The position numbers were made by a program, and so were the translations under genes. Below the pieces are notes generated by a model. The model was not told the origin of the DNA, made no database searches, and saw nothing but the letters and a program-made list of their open reading frames with translations. Below, in pieces: positions 49,817-60,000 of a stretch of DNA of 64,000 nucleotides. Source of the DNA: Bacillota bacterium (GTDB lineage: Bacteria > Bacillota > Dethiobacteria > DTU022). Location of the stretch: assembly GCA_033549065.1 (NCBI GenBank), contig JAWSUE010000008.1:62001-126000 (forward strand), written 5' to 3'. Within the stretch, counting starts at the first letter, position 1. Each line of letters opens with the position of its first letter.

Positions 49817-52143
49817 TTTCTTTCCTCCTTCCCTGCTTCCCATATGCTTTCAGGTGTGAGAGGCATTTTCTTTAACTGCCGCCCCACAGCACGTGACAGG
49901 GCTCCGGAAAGAGCGCCTGGCATGCCCAGCACACCCTGTTCTCCCAACCCCCTGGCACCATAGGGTCCATCCCGTTGGGGGGTTTCCACAAACTCGACCA
50001 TGTACTGCGGTTCCTCACCAAAACGAAGCAGCTTATAACTTCGTAAATCATCGTTTAGAACCCGTCCCTGGTTGTTAAGGATAAAACCTTCCCATCCGGC
50101 ATAGCCGAGGCCCATAGACATCCCGCCAACGATCTGACTGTGAGCCAGGAAGGGATTAATAACCTTTCCCACATCCATCGAACAAGCCGCTTTCAAAACA
50201 CGGTAGGTCCCATCAGCAGGATCAAGTTCAACCTCGACTCCCTGGACACCCATGGTCCATTCAAGGGCCGGTCTCCCTTTTCCGGTTTCAGGATCAATAG
50301 CAGTGATCCTCCGGGAAATGTAGCGGCCCACACCAATAACCTGGCCCTCTATGGATTGCCCCTCGGGGTACATGTAACCGAGGGCAACATCTTTTACAGG
50401 TACACCTATCTCAGGTTCATCGGCCAGAAACACCCTTCCTCCCCCGACCTGTAGATCTTCAGGAGGACAGCGCAGTACGATAGATGCCGTCCTGCGCAAT
50501 TGATTAATGGCATCATCTGCCGCTTCCAGGAGCGCCCTTCCTATCATAAATAGACTCCGGCTGGCTGCTGTTGCCCAATCATGGGGAGCAGTACGGGTAT
50601 TGACTTCATCAACAATATGAATCTGATCGGGGTGCAGCAAGAATTTTTCTGCCAGTATCTGGGCCAGTGCAGTTTTAATACCCTGGCCGATCTCGATTAC
50701 CCCGCAGTGAATATTTACAGAGCCATCTTCATTAAAGGTTAGTATTGCACCTCCGTCAGCATTAGTCGGCATAGCCGGAGCTTTCCAGAAACAGCTAACT
50801 CCCTTGGCCCTGATTTTCCCATCAGGCAGTTCTTCTCTTGTTCCGGCATCCCATCTGAGCATCGCTGAGATATTTTCAAGACACTTCTCCAGATTGCCGG
50901 TACTGGAATCCATCTCGCTTTGAGTCGGCGTTGTATCCCCGGCTTTTATTGCATTGATCATCCGGAATTTCAGGGCATCGATGCCGGCCTTTTCTGCAAG
51001 CAGGTCGATCGCTCTTTCCATGGCAAAAGCAAGTTCAATATGGCCAAAACCTCTGAATGCCGTGGCAAAGGGATGGTTGGTGTAAACACAGAGTGAATCG
51101 CACCAGACATTAGGTATATTATATGGCCCTGTACAGGCAATCGCTGCAGCTCTGCTGATATTTACAGCATAATCGGCGTAAGCTCCGCTATCAAAGTAAA
51201 AATTAAGCCTGGCTGCCTGAAGCTTGCCTTCTTTTTTGCATCCTAATTTTATTGTTGCTTCCAACCCGGTCCTTCCCGGTGATGATAAGAGGTCCTCTTC
51301 CCTGCTGTTCATGAGCATAACCGGACGGCCATCCACTGCTTTTGAAAGGAGGTACGCCAAACCCTCCAGTTGAATTCCCGCTTTACCGCCAAAACCTCCA
51401 CCCAGAGGGGAAGCAATAACCGTTATCTTACCCACATCGAGCCCGAATGCTGTAGCAAGCAGGTTACGGACCACGAAGGGCGCCTGGGTTGTGGAATGTA
51501 TGATCACCTGTCCGTCTGCTTTTATTTCAGCGCTTGAAGCTCTCGTTTCCAATGCAACGTGATCTCCCGGAGGAAAACTGAATGATTCTTCAACGATCAC
51601 TTCACATTTGGCAAAACCTTCTTCCACGTTCCCTTTTCTTATCTTCGTCCTGTTGGCCACGTTACTTCCCGGTTCAGGGAAAATGGCCGGGATGTGGCTG
51701 TATGTATCCATCTCTTCATGCAGAAGAGGCGCCTTTTCCTCAAGTGCTTCGGAAGGAGAGCGAACAACTTGCAGGGGTTCATACTCAACTTTTATCAGGG
51801 TCAATGCGGCTTTCGCATTAAGTTCACTGTCAGCCACAACGGCAGCGACCGGTTCGCCATAGTGACGCACCCTTTTTCGGGCCAGGGGTGGCTTGTCTCC
51901 AAGGTATATGCCAATGTTACCGGGAACATCATCACCTGCAATAACCGCTTTAACTCCCGGTGCGGCTTTGGCTCCGGCAATATCAATCTTCCTGATCAAA
52001 GCGTGTGCATGGGGACTGGTCTTAACAGCAGCATGAAGCATTGCGGGAGACTGTTTATCTCCGAGGTAAAGAAGCCGGCCATTGACTTTATCATCACCAT
52101 CTTTACGCTTCATGGAAATGCCGATAAATTTTTCTTCGCTCAC
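49813..52143 (-). CDS. Molybdenum hydroxylase large subunit (xanthine dehydrogenase/aldehyde oxidoreductase family)
   Basis: 776 residues from GTG 52143, which has GGAGGAG nine bases upstream; longer in-frame starts lack a site. Molybdopterin-binding motifs: SPLGGGFGGKAG, TAFRGFGHIELAFAMERAID, EIGQGIKTALAQI and the C-terminal GARGLGEQGVLG with the catalytic Glu. The loop AFRGFG differs from the AYRCSFR loop of aerobic CO dehydrogenase, so it is a xanthine-, purine- or aldehyde-type hydroxylase. It forms a complete L-M-S operon. No cofactor-maturation gene is next to it. Confidence 0.94.
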   Translation of the reverse strand: MSEEKFIGISMKRKDGDDKVNGRLLYLGDKQSPAMLHAAVKTSPHAHALIRKIDIAGAKAAPGVKAVIAGDDVPGNIGIYLGDKPPLARKRVRHYGEPVAAVVADSELNAKAALTLIKVEYEPLQVVRSPSEALEEKAPLLHEEMDTYSHIPAIFPEPGSNVANRTKIRKGNVEEGFAKCEVIVEESFSFPPGDHVALETRASSAEIKADGQVIIHSTTQAPFVVRNLLATAFGLDVGKITVIASPLGGGFGGKAGIQLEGLAYLLSKAVDGRPVMLMNSREEDLLSSPGRTGLEATIKLGCKKEGKLQAARLNFYFDSGAYADYAVNISRAAAIACTGPYNIPNVWCDSLCVYTNHPFATAFRGFGHIELAFAMERAIDLLAEKAGIDALKFRMINAIKAGDTTPTQSEMDSSTGNLEKCLENISAMLRWDAGTREELPDGKIRAKGVSCFWKAPAMPTNADGGAILTFNEDGSVNIHCGVIEIGQGIKTALAQILAEKFLLHPDQIHIVDEVNTRTAPHDWATAASRSLFMIGRALLEAADDAINQLRRTASIVLRCPPEDLQVGGGRVFLADEPEIGVPVKDVALGYMYPEGQSIEGQVIGVGRYISRRITAIDPETGKGRPALEWTMGVQGVEVELDPADGTYRVLKAACSMDVGKVINPFLAHSQIVGGMSMGLGYAGWEGFILNNQGRVLNDDLRSYKLLRFGEEPQYMVEFVETPQRDGPYGARGLGEQGVLGMPGALSGALSRAVGRQLKKMPLTPESIWEAGKEERK

Positions 52144-52264
52144 GCTATCACGCTCCTCCAGTTGTGATGTGATTTGTAATTCTATTTTTCTAAATGCTTC
52201 GACAAAGTGCCTTTTGATCCTTCCACCCGCACAGAGTTGCTTCAACAACAACAGCTGTTTTATA

Positions 52265-52636
52265 ATAAACAGTATAGCATTGCAGATAACAGGGGGAGCC
52301 TACCTGCTCTATAATAAATATGCGAACTGGCGTATCCCGGCCAGTGTTATAGCAGCAGTAATTGTCTGCTTATTTACCGGTCAAAATATTCTCTTCCACC
52401 TTTTTTCAGGAAGCTTGATTCTCGGTACCTTTTTTATGGCGACAGATCCGATTAATTCGCCAAAAACAGACTCCGGCCGATACATATTCGGAGCCGGAGT
52501 TGGGATCATTATCATGGCTATGCGTTTATGGGGCTGGCTTCCGGAAGGAACGACATTTGCAATCATCGGGATGAATTTAGTCGTCCCCCTGATAAACCGC
52601 TACACAAAAATAAATAGAAAACCTTCTGCAGTCTAG
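52265..52636 (+). pseudogene. RnfD C-terminal fragment
   Basis: About 120 codons encode the end of RnfD/NqrB: IALQITGGAYLLYNKYANWR, then LFSGSLILGTFFMATDPINSP and LPEGTTFAIIGMNLVVPLINR. The family's first half, including the flavin-attachment Thr region, is missing, and no rnfC, G, E, A or B genes are adjacent. The open frame continues upstream into antisense of the hydroxylase gene without homology and without a ribosome site. It looks like debris of a lost or moved rnf operon. Confidence 0.75.
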
Positions 52637-53259
52637 CTTATTATTTCATAGCCTTTCTTCTCCAGTTCAGTCGTTAGCTCCAAGGATTGATCTGTCTTTA
52701 ACCTCATCGTAATCACAACCCGGCCATCTCTTGTATGGCCAATGACCAGGCTGTATATGTTTATATTCAGAGAACCGATCAGCGATGTAATTTTGCCGAG
52801 TTCACCTGTCTGATCATCAACAGCTACAGCCACCCTTACTCCCGGGCAATCAAATCCCAGAATATCAATGAAGGCTTTAAAAATATCACTTTCTGTAATT
52901 AATCCTACAAGTTTACCGTTTTTCTCAACAACCAGGGTGCCAATTTTATTTTCACGCATGGTTACTGCTGCCTCTTCTATCGCCGCATCCGGGTTGATTG
53001 TGATCACATCCCTGGTCATTACATCCCTGATCTTAATTTTTGGGAAAAGATAATTGATCTCATGGATAGAGAGACTTGTTGCCGGAGACGGCGAAGCCTT
53101 TAAAAGATCCTGGTTGGTTACCAGGCCGACAATCTTGCCCTTTGACAAAACCGGTAAGCGCCTGATTGCATGTTCTTTTAATTTTTCCAATGCGTCACCA
53201 ACAGACTCATCGGGACTGATGGTAATTGGATCGACTGACATATAATCACGGACAAACAT
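52633..53259 (-). CDS. CBS-pair plus ACT domain protein (AcuB-like)
   Basis: 208 residues; ATG 53259 follows AAGGAGG. Two CBS motifs (MSVDPITISPDESVGDALEK, LPVLSKGKIVGLVTNQDLL; then MTRDVITINPDAAIEEAAV, GKLVGLITESDIFKAF) are followed by an ACT domain (about 135-208; VRVAVAVDDQTGELGKITSLI). CBS pairs bind adenine nucleotides, and ACT domains bind amino acids. This arrangement matches AcuB of bacilli, whose precise role is unclear. Its tail overlaps the rnfD fragment by four bases. Confidence 0.92.
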   Translation of the reverse strand: MFVRDYMSVDPITISPDESVGDALEKLKEHAIRRLPVLSKGKIVGLVTNQDLLKASPSPATSLSIHEINYLFPKIKIRDVMTRDVITINPDAAIEEAAVTMRENKIGTLVVEKNGKLVGLITESDIFKAFIDILGFDCPGVRVAVAVDDQTGELGKITSLIGSLNINIYSLVIGHTRDGRVVITMRLKTDQSLELTTELEKKGYEIIS

Positions 53260-53395
53260 TCTGACATACCTCCTTACTCACTATATCCGGATTTTGAAGA
53301 ACGATTTATATAACTTTCCTGATTATAATTATATCTACCTTATGCTATTCATGCTATATCTTTGATAATCAAATATACAGCCGCCAAAGAATTAT

Positions 53396-54196
53396 TTAAT
53401 TTGTTGGTATAAAAATATCCAATTCTTCCAGAAACAAGATTAGATCTCCCGAATTCACTGCTAAACCCTGAATTGTTGAGGGGTCACTGCTTCGGACAGT
53501 GGCAAAGACAATTCCCACTACCCGGCCTTGCATATCCATTACCGGGCTTCCACTGCTGCCCGGATAGATCATTGCTTCAAGAATCAGTTGGGGATAATGA
53601 TAGCCCGCTGATTGTCTAAAGCCAATGAGCGTCCCTTTATTCGCAATCCGGGCAAACTGCAGTGGATTGCCGATGACCAGTACTTCATCTCCTTCCGCTA
53701 CTTTTTCGGACGTCAATGAGAGGGTTGGCAAGTTTTCGGAATCAAGTTTAATTATTGCCAGATCCACATCCGGGGCAAGATACCATTCTCCGACAACAAA
53801 GGTGCCCTGATTGGGAAATGAAACCCTTACTGTAGTTGCCTCCTCAAGCAAGTGGCGGTTGGTCACTATTAATCCATCGGTCATTATATTAAAACCACTC
53901 CCTCGAATGCGTCCACCCTGTGAACCGGCACGTGAGTCCACGTAAATCTGGACAACCGCATCTTTTGAACCTCTGACCAGAGGGTCATCTTGCAGTGCCC
54001 ATGATTCTCTAAGAAAACTAAACGCCGGACCGGAAAAAACTGAAAGCCATCGTCCGGTTACAGTAAATAGAAATAACAGGGCTAATACGAAAGCTACCAG
54101 ACCAAGGAAGAACTGCCGTTTTCTCTGCCTTTCCCTAAGATAGTGAAAATCTTCAGGATGAGTATCTCTGCGATTAAGCTCTTCGAATATTTCCAA
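53396..54196 (-). CDS. Membrane-anchored trypsin-like serine protease (HtrA-like, no PDZ)
   Basis: 266 residues; TTG start at 54196 with GGAGGTGA nine bases upstream. A cytosolic N-terminus (1-28), one membrane helix (about 29-50) and an S1C protease domain with the triad His (IVTNRHLLEEA), Asp (PDVDLAIIKLD) and Ser (YPGSSGSPVMD). No PDZ domain follows, unlike HtrA/DegP. It probably cleaves or senses proteins on the outer face of the membrane. Confidence 0.92.
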   Translation of the reverse strand: MEIFEELNRRDTHPEDFHYLRERQRKRQFFLGLVAFVLALLFLFTVTGRWLSVFSGPAFSFLRESWALQDDPLVRGSKDAVVQIYVDSRAGSQGGRIRGSGFNIMTDGLIVTNRHLLEEATTVRVSFPNQGTFVVGEWYLAPDVDLAIIKLDSENLPTLSLTSEKVAEGDEVLVIGNPLQFARIANKGTLIGFRQSAGYHYPQLILEAMIYPGSSGSPVMDMQGRVVGIVFATVRSSDPSTIQGLAVNSGDLILFLEELDIFIPTN

Positions 54197-54385
54197 CTTG
54201 GCACATCACCTCCAGTCTTATCTAATAAATTTCAGCAATTATCTGTTTTTTCCTTCCCGTCTACTAACAACAATGTATTTTCCTTTAGACGCTGTGATTG
54301 CCCCTTATATACTGGACCGCTATAAGCTATAATATAAATTACAGATCCAGGTAAGTTAAGAATTGCCGGTTATAAAAAGATTAAT

Positions 54386-54637
54386 ATGGGCGGTAGAGAT
54401 AGCATGAGGGAATTGAGTAGTCGAGAGCAAAAAGAACTAAAAAAGAAGATCCACCGGGCTCTCTTTGAGGCCAGAAACGCGGTGCATTTGGGCGACCTGG
54501 AAACGGCCAGGTCGATCATCCGGCAGGTCATGGCCGAAGCAGCTCCGGCTTTATACCAGGCGAACCAAACCGGAGGAGAGAACTGGGTTTTGGAAGCTCT
54601 CAAACCTCTTGATGACTTACTTCTTCCCGATGAATAA
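54386..54637 (+). CDS. Small helical hypothetical protein
   Basis: 83 residues from ATG 54386; ATG at 54404 is an equally weak alternative start. It is charged and almost wholly helical, with a first helix rich in Glu and Lys (SSREQKELKKKIHRALFEAR) and a second AVHLGDLETARSIIRQVMAE. No family, signal peptide or membrane helix recognised. The 190 bases upstream are the divergent promoter region with the protease gene, with nothing else visible. Confidence 0.6.
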   Translation: MGGRDSMRELSSREQKELKKKIHRALFEARNAVHLGDLETARSIIRQVMAEAAPALYQANQTGGENWVLEALKPLDDLLLPDE

Positions 54638-54750
54638 AAATCTGTTCATTAAGAATCTGTTGTTAAGAATCAGTGGGTATGCTAAAATATATATAACCGA
54701 TATGGTTATATATATTTAATACTATGGAGAGTTATACTGGAGGTAATAAA

Positions 54751-55077
54751 ATGAATCTAGAAAACCTGATGGCCAAGACACTTGATATGAAAACACTCAC
54801 AGATTACCAGGAAGGTGCTGTAGTCAGCAAGGAAATTTTAAAGCAGCAAAAAGGAACCGTTACTGTTTTTGCTTTTGACCAGGGACAGGGATTAAGCGAA
54901 CACACTGCTCCTTTTGATGCCCTGGTTTGCATTCTGGATGGCCGGGCAGAAATAATGATTGATGGTGAAACCTATGATGTCGGTGAAGGAGAAATGATCA
55001 TAATGCCGGCTCATAAACCTCATGCCCTTAAAGCCAAAGAGCGGTTTAAAATGATGCTGGTTATGATTCGCACCTAA
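54751..55077 (+). CDS. Single-domain cupin protein
   Basis: 108 residues from ATG 54751, which follows TGGAGG. A classic small cupin barrel: FDQGQGLSEHTAPFDALVCILDG (motif 1 with a His) and DVGEGEMIIMPAHKPHALKA (motif 2 with its His). It binds a metal and may be an enzyme or a sensor; the partner is unknown. It lies 25 bases upstream of the flavo-diiron gene, probably in the same transcript, which hints at a link to oxygen or NO stress. Confidence 0.9.
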   Translation: MNLENLMAKTLDMKTLTDYQEGAVVSKEILKQQKGTVTVFAFDQGQGLSEHTAPFDALVCILDGRAEIMIDGETYDVGEGEMIIMPAHKPHALKAKERFKMMLVMIRT

Positions 55078-55102
55078 TCATATTATGGGGAGGTTCAGTT
55101 AA

Positions 55103-56299
55103 ATGGCATTCAAAATCAATAACAGCGTTTCCTGGGTGGGCAAGATTGACTGGGAATTACGCAAATTCCACGGTGAAGAGTTGACCACTCACCGAGGCAG
55201 TTCATACAACTCTTACCTGGTCAGGGGAGGAGAAAAAACGGCTCTGATCGACACGGTCTGGCAGCCCTTCGCAAAGGAATTTATTCACCGGCTGAAAAAA
55301 GAAATAAACCTGAAAGATATCGATTATATTATAGCTAACCACGCTGAAATAGATCACAGCGGAGCTCTGCCTGAACTACTTAAAGAAATCCCTGGCACTC
55401 CGGTTTACTGCTCCGAGGCAGGGGTAAAATCGTTAAAAGGCCACTACCATGAGGACTGGAACTTTAAACCTGTAAAAACAGGCGACAAACTTGACCTTGG
55501 CGGTAAAGAGCTAATTTTTGTTGAAGCAAAGATGCTGCACTGGCCTGACAGCATGTTCTGCTACCTGACAGGAGATAATATCCTCTTTCCGAATGATGCT
55601 TTCGGTCAGCATTATGCATCTGAAATGATGTACAATGATCTGGTGGATCAAACCGAACTGTATGAAGAGGCAATCAAGTATTATGCCAATATCCTTACTC
55701 CATTCAGCAAGCTCGTTACGGCAAAAATCAAGGAAGTTGTTGCGTTCAATCTTCCTGTCGAAATGATATGTCCCAGCCACGGGGTAATCTGGCGCGAAGA
55801 CCCGCTCCAGATTATCAATAAATATATGGAGTGGGCAGACAGCTACCAGGAAAATCAGGTCACGGTTATATATGACACAATGTGGGACGGAACGAGAAGA
55901 GCAGCCGAGGCGATCGTTTCCGGAATAAAAGAAGCTAATCATACAATAACAATCAAGCAGTACAATGCTGCGCGAACAGACAAAAATGATCTGGTAACCG
56001 AAATATTTAAATCAAAAGCAATTATTATCGGATCACCGACTATAAATAAAGGTATACTCCATTCAATAGCATCATTAATGGAGATGGTGAAGGGTCTTAA
56101 ATTTCAGGAGAAGAAGGGCGCCGCATTCGGCTGCTATGGATGGAGCGGCGAATCTGTCCAGTTGATCAATCAACTTCTTGAAGACGCCGGCTTCGAATTG
56201 ATCAGCCGAGAAGGAATCAAAACATTATGGAATCCCGATCCGGAAGCAATTGAAAAGGCCATCAATTTCGGGAAGGAAATCGGCTCAAACCTTGATTAA
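55103..56299 (+). CDS. Flavo-diiron protein (FprA-type O2/NO reductase)
   Basis: 398 residues. The N-terminal metallo-beta-lactamase-fold di-iron domain (1-250) has the H-x-E-x-D-H signature at 80-85 (ANHAEIDHSGAL) plus further ligands in AKMLHWPDSM and PNDAFGQH, and a final His in CPSHGVIWR. The C-terminal flavodoxin domain (about 255-398) has YDTMWDGTRRAAEAI and FGCYGWSGESV. It reduces O2 to water, or NO to N2O, with electrons from rubredoxin, for which a gene is present at 11.5 kb. Likely co-transcribed with the cupin. Confidence 0.96.
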   Translation: MAFKINNSVSWVGKIDWELRKFHGEELTTHRGSSYNSYLVRGGEKTALIDTVWQPFAKEFIHRLKKEINLKDIDYIIANHAEIDHSGALPELLKEIPGTPVYCSEAGVKSLKGHYHEDWNFKPVKTGDKLDLGGKELIFVEAKMLHWPDSMFCYLTGDNILFPNDAFGQHYASEMMYNDLVDQTELYEEAIKYYANILTPFSKLVTAKIKEVVAFNLPVEMICPSHGVIWREDPLQIINKYMEWADSYQENQVTVIYDTMWDGTRRAAEAIVSGIKEANHTITIKQYNAARTDKNDLVTEIFKSKAIIIGSPTINKGILHSIASLMEMVKGLKFQEKKGAAFGCYGWSGESVQLINQLLEDAGFELISREGIKTLWNPDPEAIEKAINFGKEIGSNLD

Positions 56300-56322
56300 A
56301 AAAAGAATCTGATGAAACTCTT

Positions 56323-56400
56323 TGGGAACCATTTGCAATAAGTTACTAAACAGTACTCAGAGTACTTTTTAAACTTAATCTCAGATGGTTCCTTTTATTT
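56323..56400. terminator. Nested hairpin between flavo-diiron and tetR genes
   Basis: GGAACCAT near 56324 pairs with ATGGTTCC near 56385, followed on the plus strand by TTTTATTTTTTT. Inside the loop AGTACTC-A-GAGTACT (56352-56366) with TTTTT forms a second hairpin. This is a likely terminator for the flavo-diiron transcript, and possibly two-way for the converging tetR gene. Confidence 0.7.
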
Positions 56401-56997
56401 TTTTATACCGTTCCAGTAAATTTCAAAAAGGCCGGATACCTGGCTATCTAAAATTTCTACATTCTCCAGGACAATCATGCCACCGATAACGACAAAGTTA
56501 AGAGAAAGAAAAAGTCGGGCAGCCATCTCTACATCAACATTTCCGCGAACTTCATCTCGTGCAATACCTGTCTGAATTAACAGCATCATACCTTCAAGAA
56601 GTTCCCGTCTTTTCTCCAGCATCCATGATTGGAGTTCCTCAAAATTTAGCGGTTTTTCGTTAAAAAGAAGGTGTAGTCTCTGCCTGTTTTCTTTTAGCAA
56701 CTCTCGATGAGTCATGACTATGTCGGACATAACTTCTTTGACAGGTATAGAATTTGCCCGGGGTTTTCTGAATATCTGGAGATATGATTCAGCGCAGTAT
56801 GAAAAACATTCCTTGAATAGCTGTTCCTTGCTGGGAAAGTATTCATAAACGGTCCCTTTGCCAACACCGGCCCGCTCTGCCACTTCATTTATTGTTACCT
56901 GGTAGTAATCCTTATCCAGAAACATATCGATAGCAGCAAATAATATCTGTTCCCTCTTACTGCCGACTTCTTTTTTCCTGCTTTCAACTAAGGCCAT
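56395..56997 (-). CDS. TetR/AcrR-family repressor of the RND pump
   Basis: 200 residues from ATG 56997, eight bases after AAAGGAG; an upstream ATG at 57015 overlaps that site. The DNA-binding domain is REQILFAAIDMFLDKDYYQ, then TINEVAERAGVGKGTVYEYFPSKE. The C-terminal ligand domain is unremarkable. It lies 45 bases after the RND gene on the same strand, and a perfect CCGACCGGTCGG palindrome just downstream of the RND promoter -10 is its probable operator, giving self-controlled, ligand-induced expression. Confidence 0.93.
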   Translation of the reverse strand: MALVESRKKEVGSKREQILFAAIDMFLDKDYYQVTINEVAERAGVGKGTVYEYFPSKEQLFKECFSYCAESYLQIFRKPRANSIPVKEVMSDIVMTHRELLKENRQRLHLLFNEKPLNFEELQSWMLEKRRELLEGMMLLIQTGIARDEVRGNVDVEMAARLFLSLNFVVIGGMIVLENVEILDSQVSGLFEIYWNGIKK

Positions 56998-57041
56998 AGG
57001 ATTTACTCCTTTCATTATTCTTAAAAATATACTGCAGCATC

Positions 57042-60000
57042 TTAAAAAATTGCAAACAGGTAGAAGATCAGCGCAGCCATAATAACGACCAGAAGCATCC
57101 TCATTACAATTTTAGAATTTGATCTGTGCGTTTTTAAGCTTCGGGCAGCGGGCTTTTCTTCCATAATGAAACCAACTGATAAATTATCTGAACCGGCTGC
57201 AGCAAGTGATGAACTCTGTTCCCTGGTTAAGAGCAGATAGATTGATGGAATGGCCAGCAAAAGTAGTAGTGTGCCGGTTATCTGACCACCGATAATAGTA
57301 ATCGCCATCGGGGCCTGCAGCTGGCTTCCCTCTCCGATTCCGAGAGCAAGAGGAAGCAATCCCAATACAGTTGTTGCCGTAGTCATCAGGATAGGCCGAA
57401 GCCTGGCGGAAGCGCCTTCAATAATAGCTTCCTTCAGCCTGAGACCGTGTATTCTCCGCTGCTGATTGATAAAGTCAACCATGATAATACCGTCATTAAC
57501 CAGAATGCCTGACAAGACTACTATCCCAATCAGGGCTGGAACACTGATACTGTTACCGGTTATAATCAACCCGAGAATAGCCCCTGCATAAGCCAGGGGA
57601 AGACTGCATATAATGATAAAGGGATGCAGGAGTGATTCAAACTGGGCAGCCATAACCAGGTAAACCAGAAGGGCTGCAATAACAAGAACCAGTCTCAACT
57701 CTGAGAGAACATCACCCATCAGGGTTGAACTACCCGCCGTTTTAATTTCATAACCAGGTGGCAGTTCAATAGAGCGGGCAATTTCGAGGGCCTTATCGGT
57801 AGCTGAACCGAGATCCATCCCGCTGTAACGGATCTGAATCTGCCCTACTACCTGCTGATCCTCTCTCGGAATGCTCTGGGGGCCGTAGGCTTCATATAAA
57901 TCAGCCACTTCGTCCAGGTGCAGGTATTCACCACCCGGCGAATAAAAACCGATCCGGCCGAGATCTTCGATGGTGTTGAAATCAGCTTTCCTGTACCCCA
58001 GTACAATATTTAACAAACCGGCATCTGTCTCAATCCGGCTAACCGGTATACCTTCCAGCGCCTGGCGTACTGCAGTGGCTACCTGGATCAGTGTAACACC
58101 CTTTTGCATTGCCTGGCCTTGATCGAGGCGGATATGTATTTCCGGGCGGCTTTCTTCCATTGATGACTCGACATCGGTGAACTGTCGATAGGCTGCCAAT
58201 AATTCAACTGCCTCCTCTGTCAGCATAACAACCTGTTCCAGATCCGGTCCGCTGACGACAAGGTCCAGCCTGGTTTCCAAACCTGCTGCATCCAACAATG
58301 ACTCACGGTTAAATGATATCTCCGCCTCCGCAGGGATTCTTTCAACCTCCAGTCTAATCTCTTCAATTACCCTTTCAATCTCTCCGGTATATTCAGGTTT
58401 AATTTCCACTCTCAGGCGAGCCTGGTTGGAAGTTCCGGTCTCAGCTGTTACTCCCATAAACCTGGCTGCTCCAACACTGGTTGAGTAATTATCTACTTCA
58501 TCCTTCCCAGCCAGTATTTTCTCCAATTCCGCAACGAAATCATCCGTCAGATCCATGGTAGCCCCCGGCTGAAGGTTTACATTAACAGAAAAAGATGATT
58601 CCTCCGGTGAGGGAAAGAGTTCAGTGCCCAAAGTAGTATAACCGAAAACACCGATACCGACAAACACCAGGGCCAGGATCAGAACCCACCAGGGGTGTTT
58701 CACTGCAAGTTTCAACATATTCCTGTAACCGGGCAGGCGATGTGGCTTTTCGGAAATCTCTTCCTGCAAGTTTTTCAAGCGAAGTGATCTTGAAGCAAGC
58801 ATGGGTATAACAGTCAGGGCAACCAGGAGTGAGGCTAATATGGCACAGGAAACTGTGAGGGCAAACTCCCAGAAAAGCTGACCGGCCAATCCGCTTAAAA
58901 ATACAACGGGGAAAAAGACACTTATTGTTGTGAGGGTTGAAGCAGTCACAGCACCGGCCACTTCACGAGCACCGTTAACTGCTGCATCAGCAGGAGCTTC
59001 GCCCATCTGATAATGCCGGTAAATATTTTCACTGACCACAATAGCATTATCAACAAGCATTCCGGCTGCAAGGGCCAGTCCACCCAGGGTCATCAGGTTA
59101 ATGGTAATATCTGCAAAATAGAGAAGACTGAAGGTAGCAATAATTGCTGTTGGGATACTTAAACCGATAAACATCGTTGTCCGCCAATTTTTAAGAAAGA
59201 GGATCAGCACCAAAATGGCCAGAATCGCTCCTCCGATCAGTGACCTGGCCAAATCAACCAGGGCTCTTTCGATCTCTTCGGCTTGATCGAAGATCGTATT
59301 GAATGTTACCGATGATGCACCACCTGCAATGCTCTCTTCTGAAAGCTTCTCGAGAGCAGCTCTGACCTGACGGGCTACGATTACCGTATTGGCATCCCCT
59401 TCTTTCTGAATAGCCAGGCTGATACTGGGCTGCCCGTTATAACGGGTAATTGTTGTCGGGTTATAGGTATCCTGCTCAATAACTGCCAGCATTCCAAGAT
59501 AAACCGGATCGATGGGGAATTCTCCATCCAATTCAAAAGAACCAAAAGATGAACCTCCGGGAACCATAGAACTGAGGATCATCGTTGTAGCAAGATCGGT
59601 AAGGCCGTCTTCGATAACTGCCGTCGCACTCCCTACACCCCTGGTTATTTCACTTTGTACTCCCGATAACCAGGAATTATAGTCGGGAATCGAAATGATC
59701 GGCTCCCTTCTTAAGTTTTCCCAATTTTCCTGAAAAGCAAGAAGTACCTGGTTTGGATTAGCCCGTACTATGAGTGGGTTGTTGTTTTGAAACGCAGTTA
59801 GCTCTGCCTGTGTGATTCCATAACTGTTCAGGCTGGTTTGATCCAGGGGTACAATAATGTAGCCGCTGTCCCATACAGCCTGCTCGAGAACCCATACATC
59901 ATCAAGGTGAACCTCCTCCGCACCGGTTAATACTTTGTCCCGGTTTATAAGGGTTCTTCCCAAAGATGTTAGTGTAAAGACCATTCTCTGGTTTACCGGG

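Noticed and set aside
48980-52143. Aerobic carbon monoxide dehydrogenase
   Set aside because: The large subunit has AFRGFG rather than the AYRCSFR active-site loop of CoxL, and the organism looks strictly anaerobic.
51694-52167. A 157-codon plus-strand ORF within the molybdenum hydroxylase
   Set aside because: Antisense shadow of the large-subunit gene with no homology pattern or ribosome site.
52082-52264. The first 60 codons of the ORF that ends in the rnfD fragment
   Set aside because: This part is antisense to the hydroxylase gene and shows no RnfD similarity; only the part from about 52265 matches.
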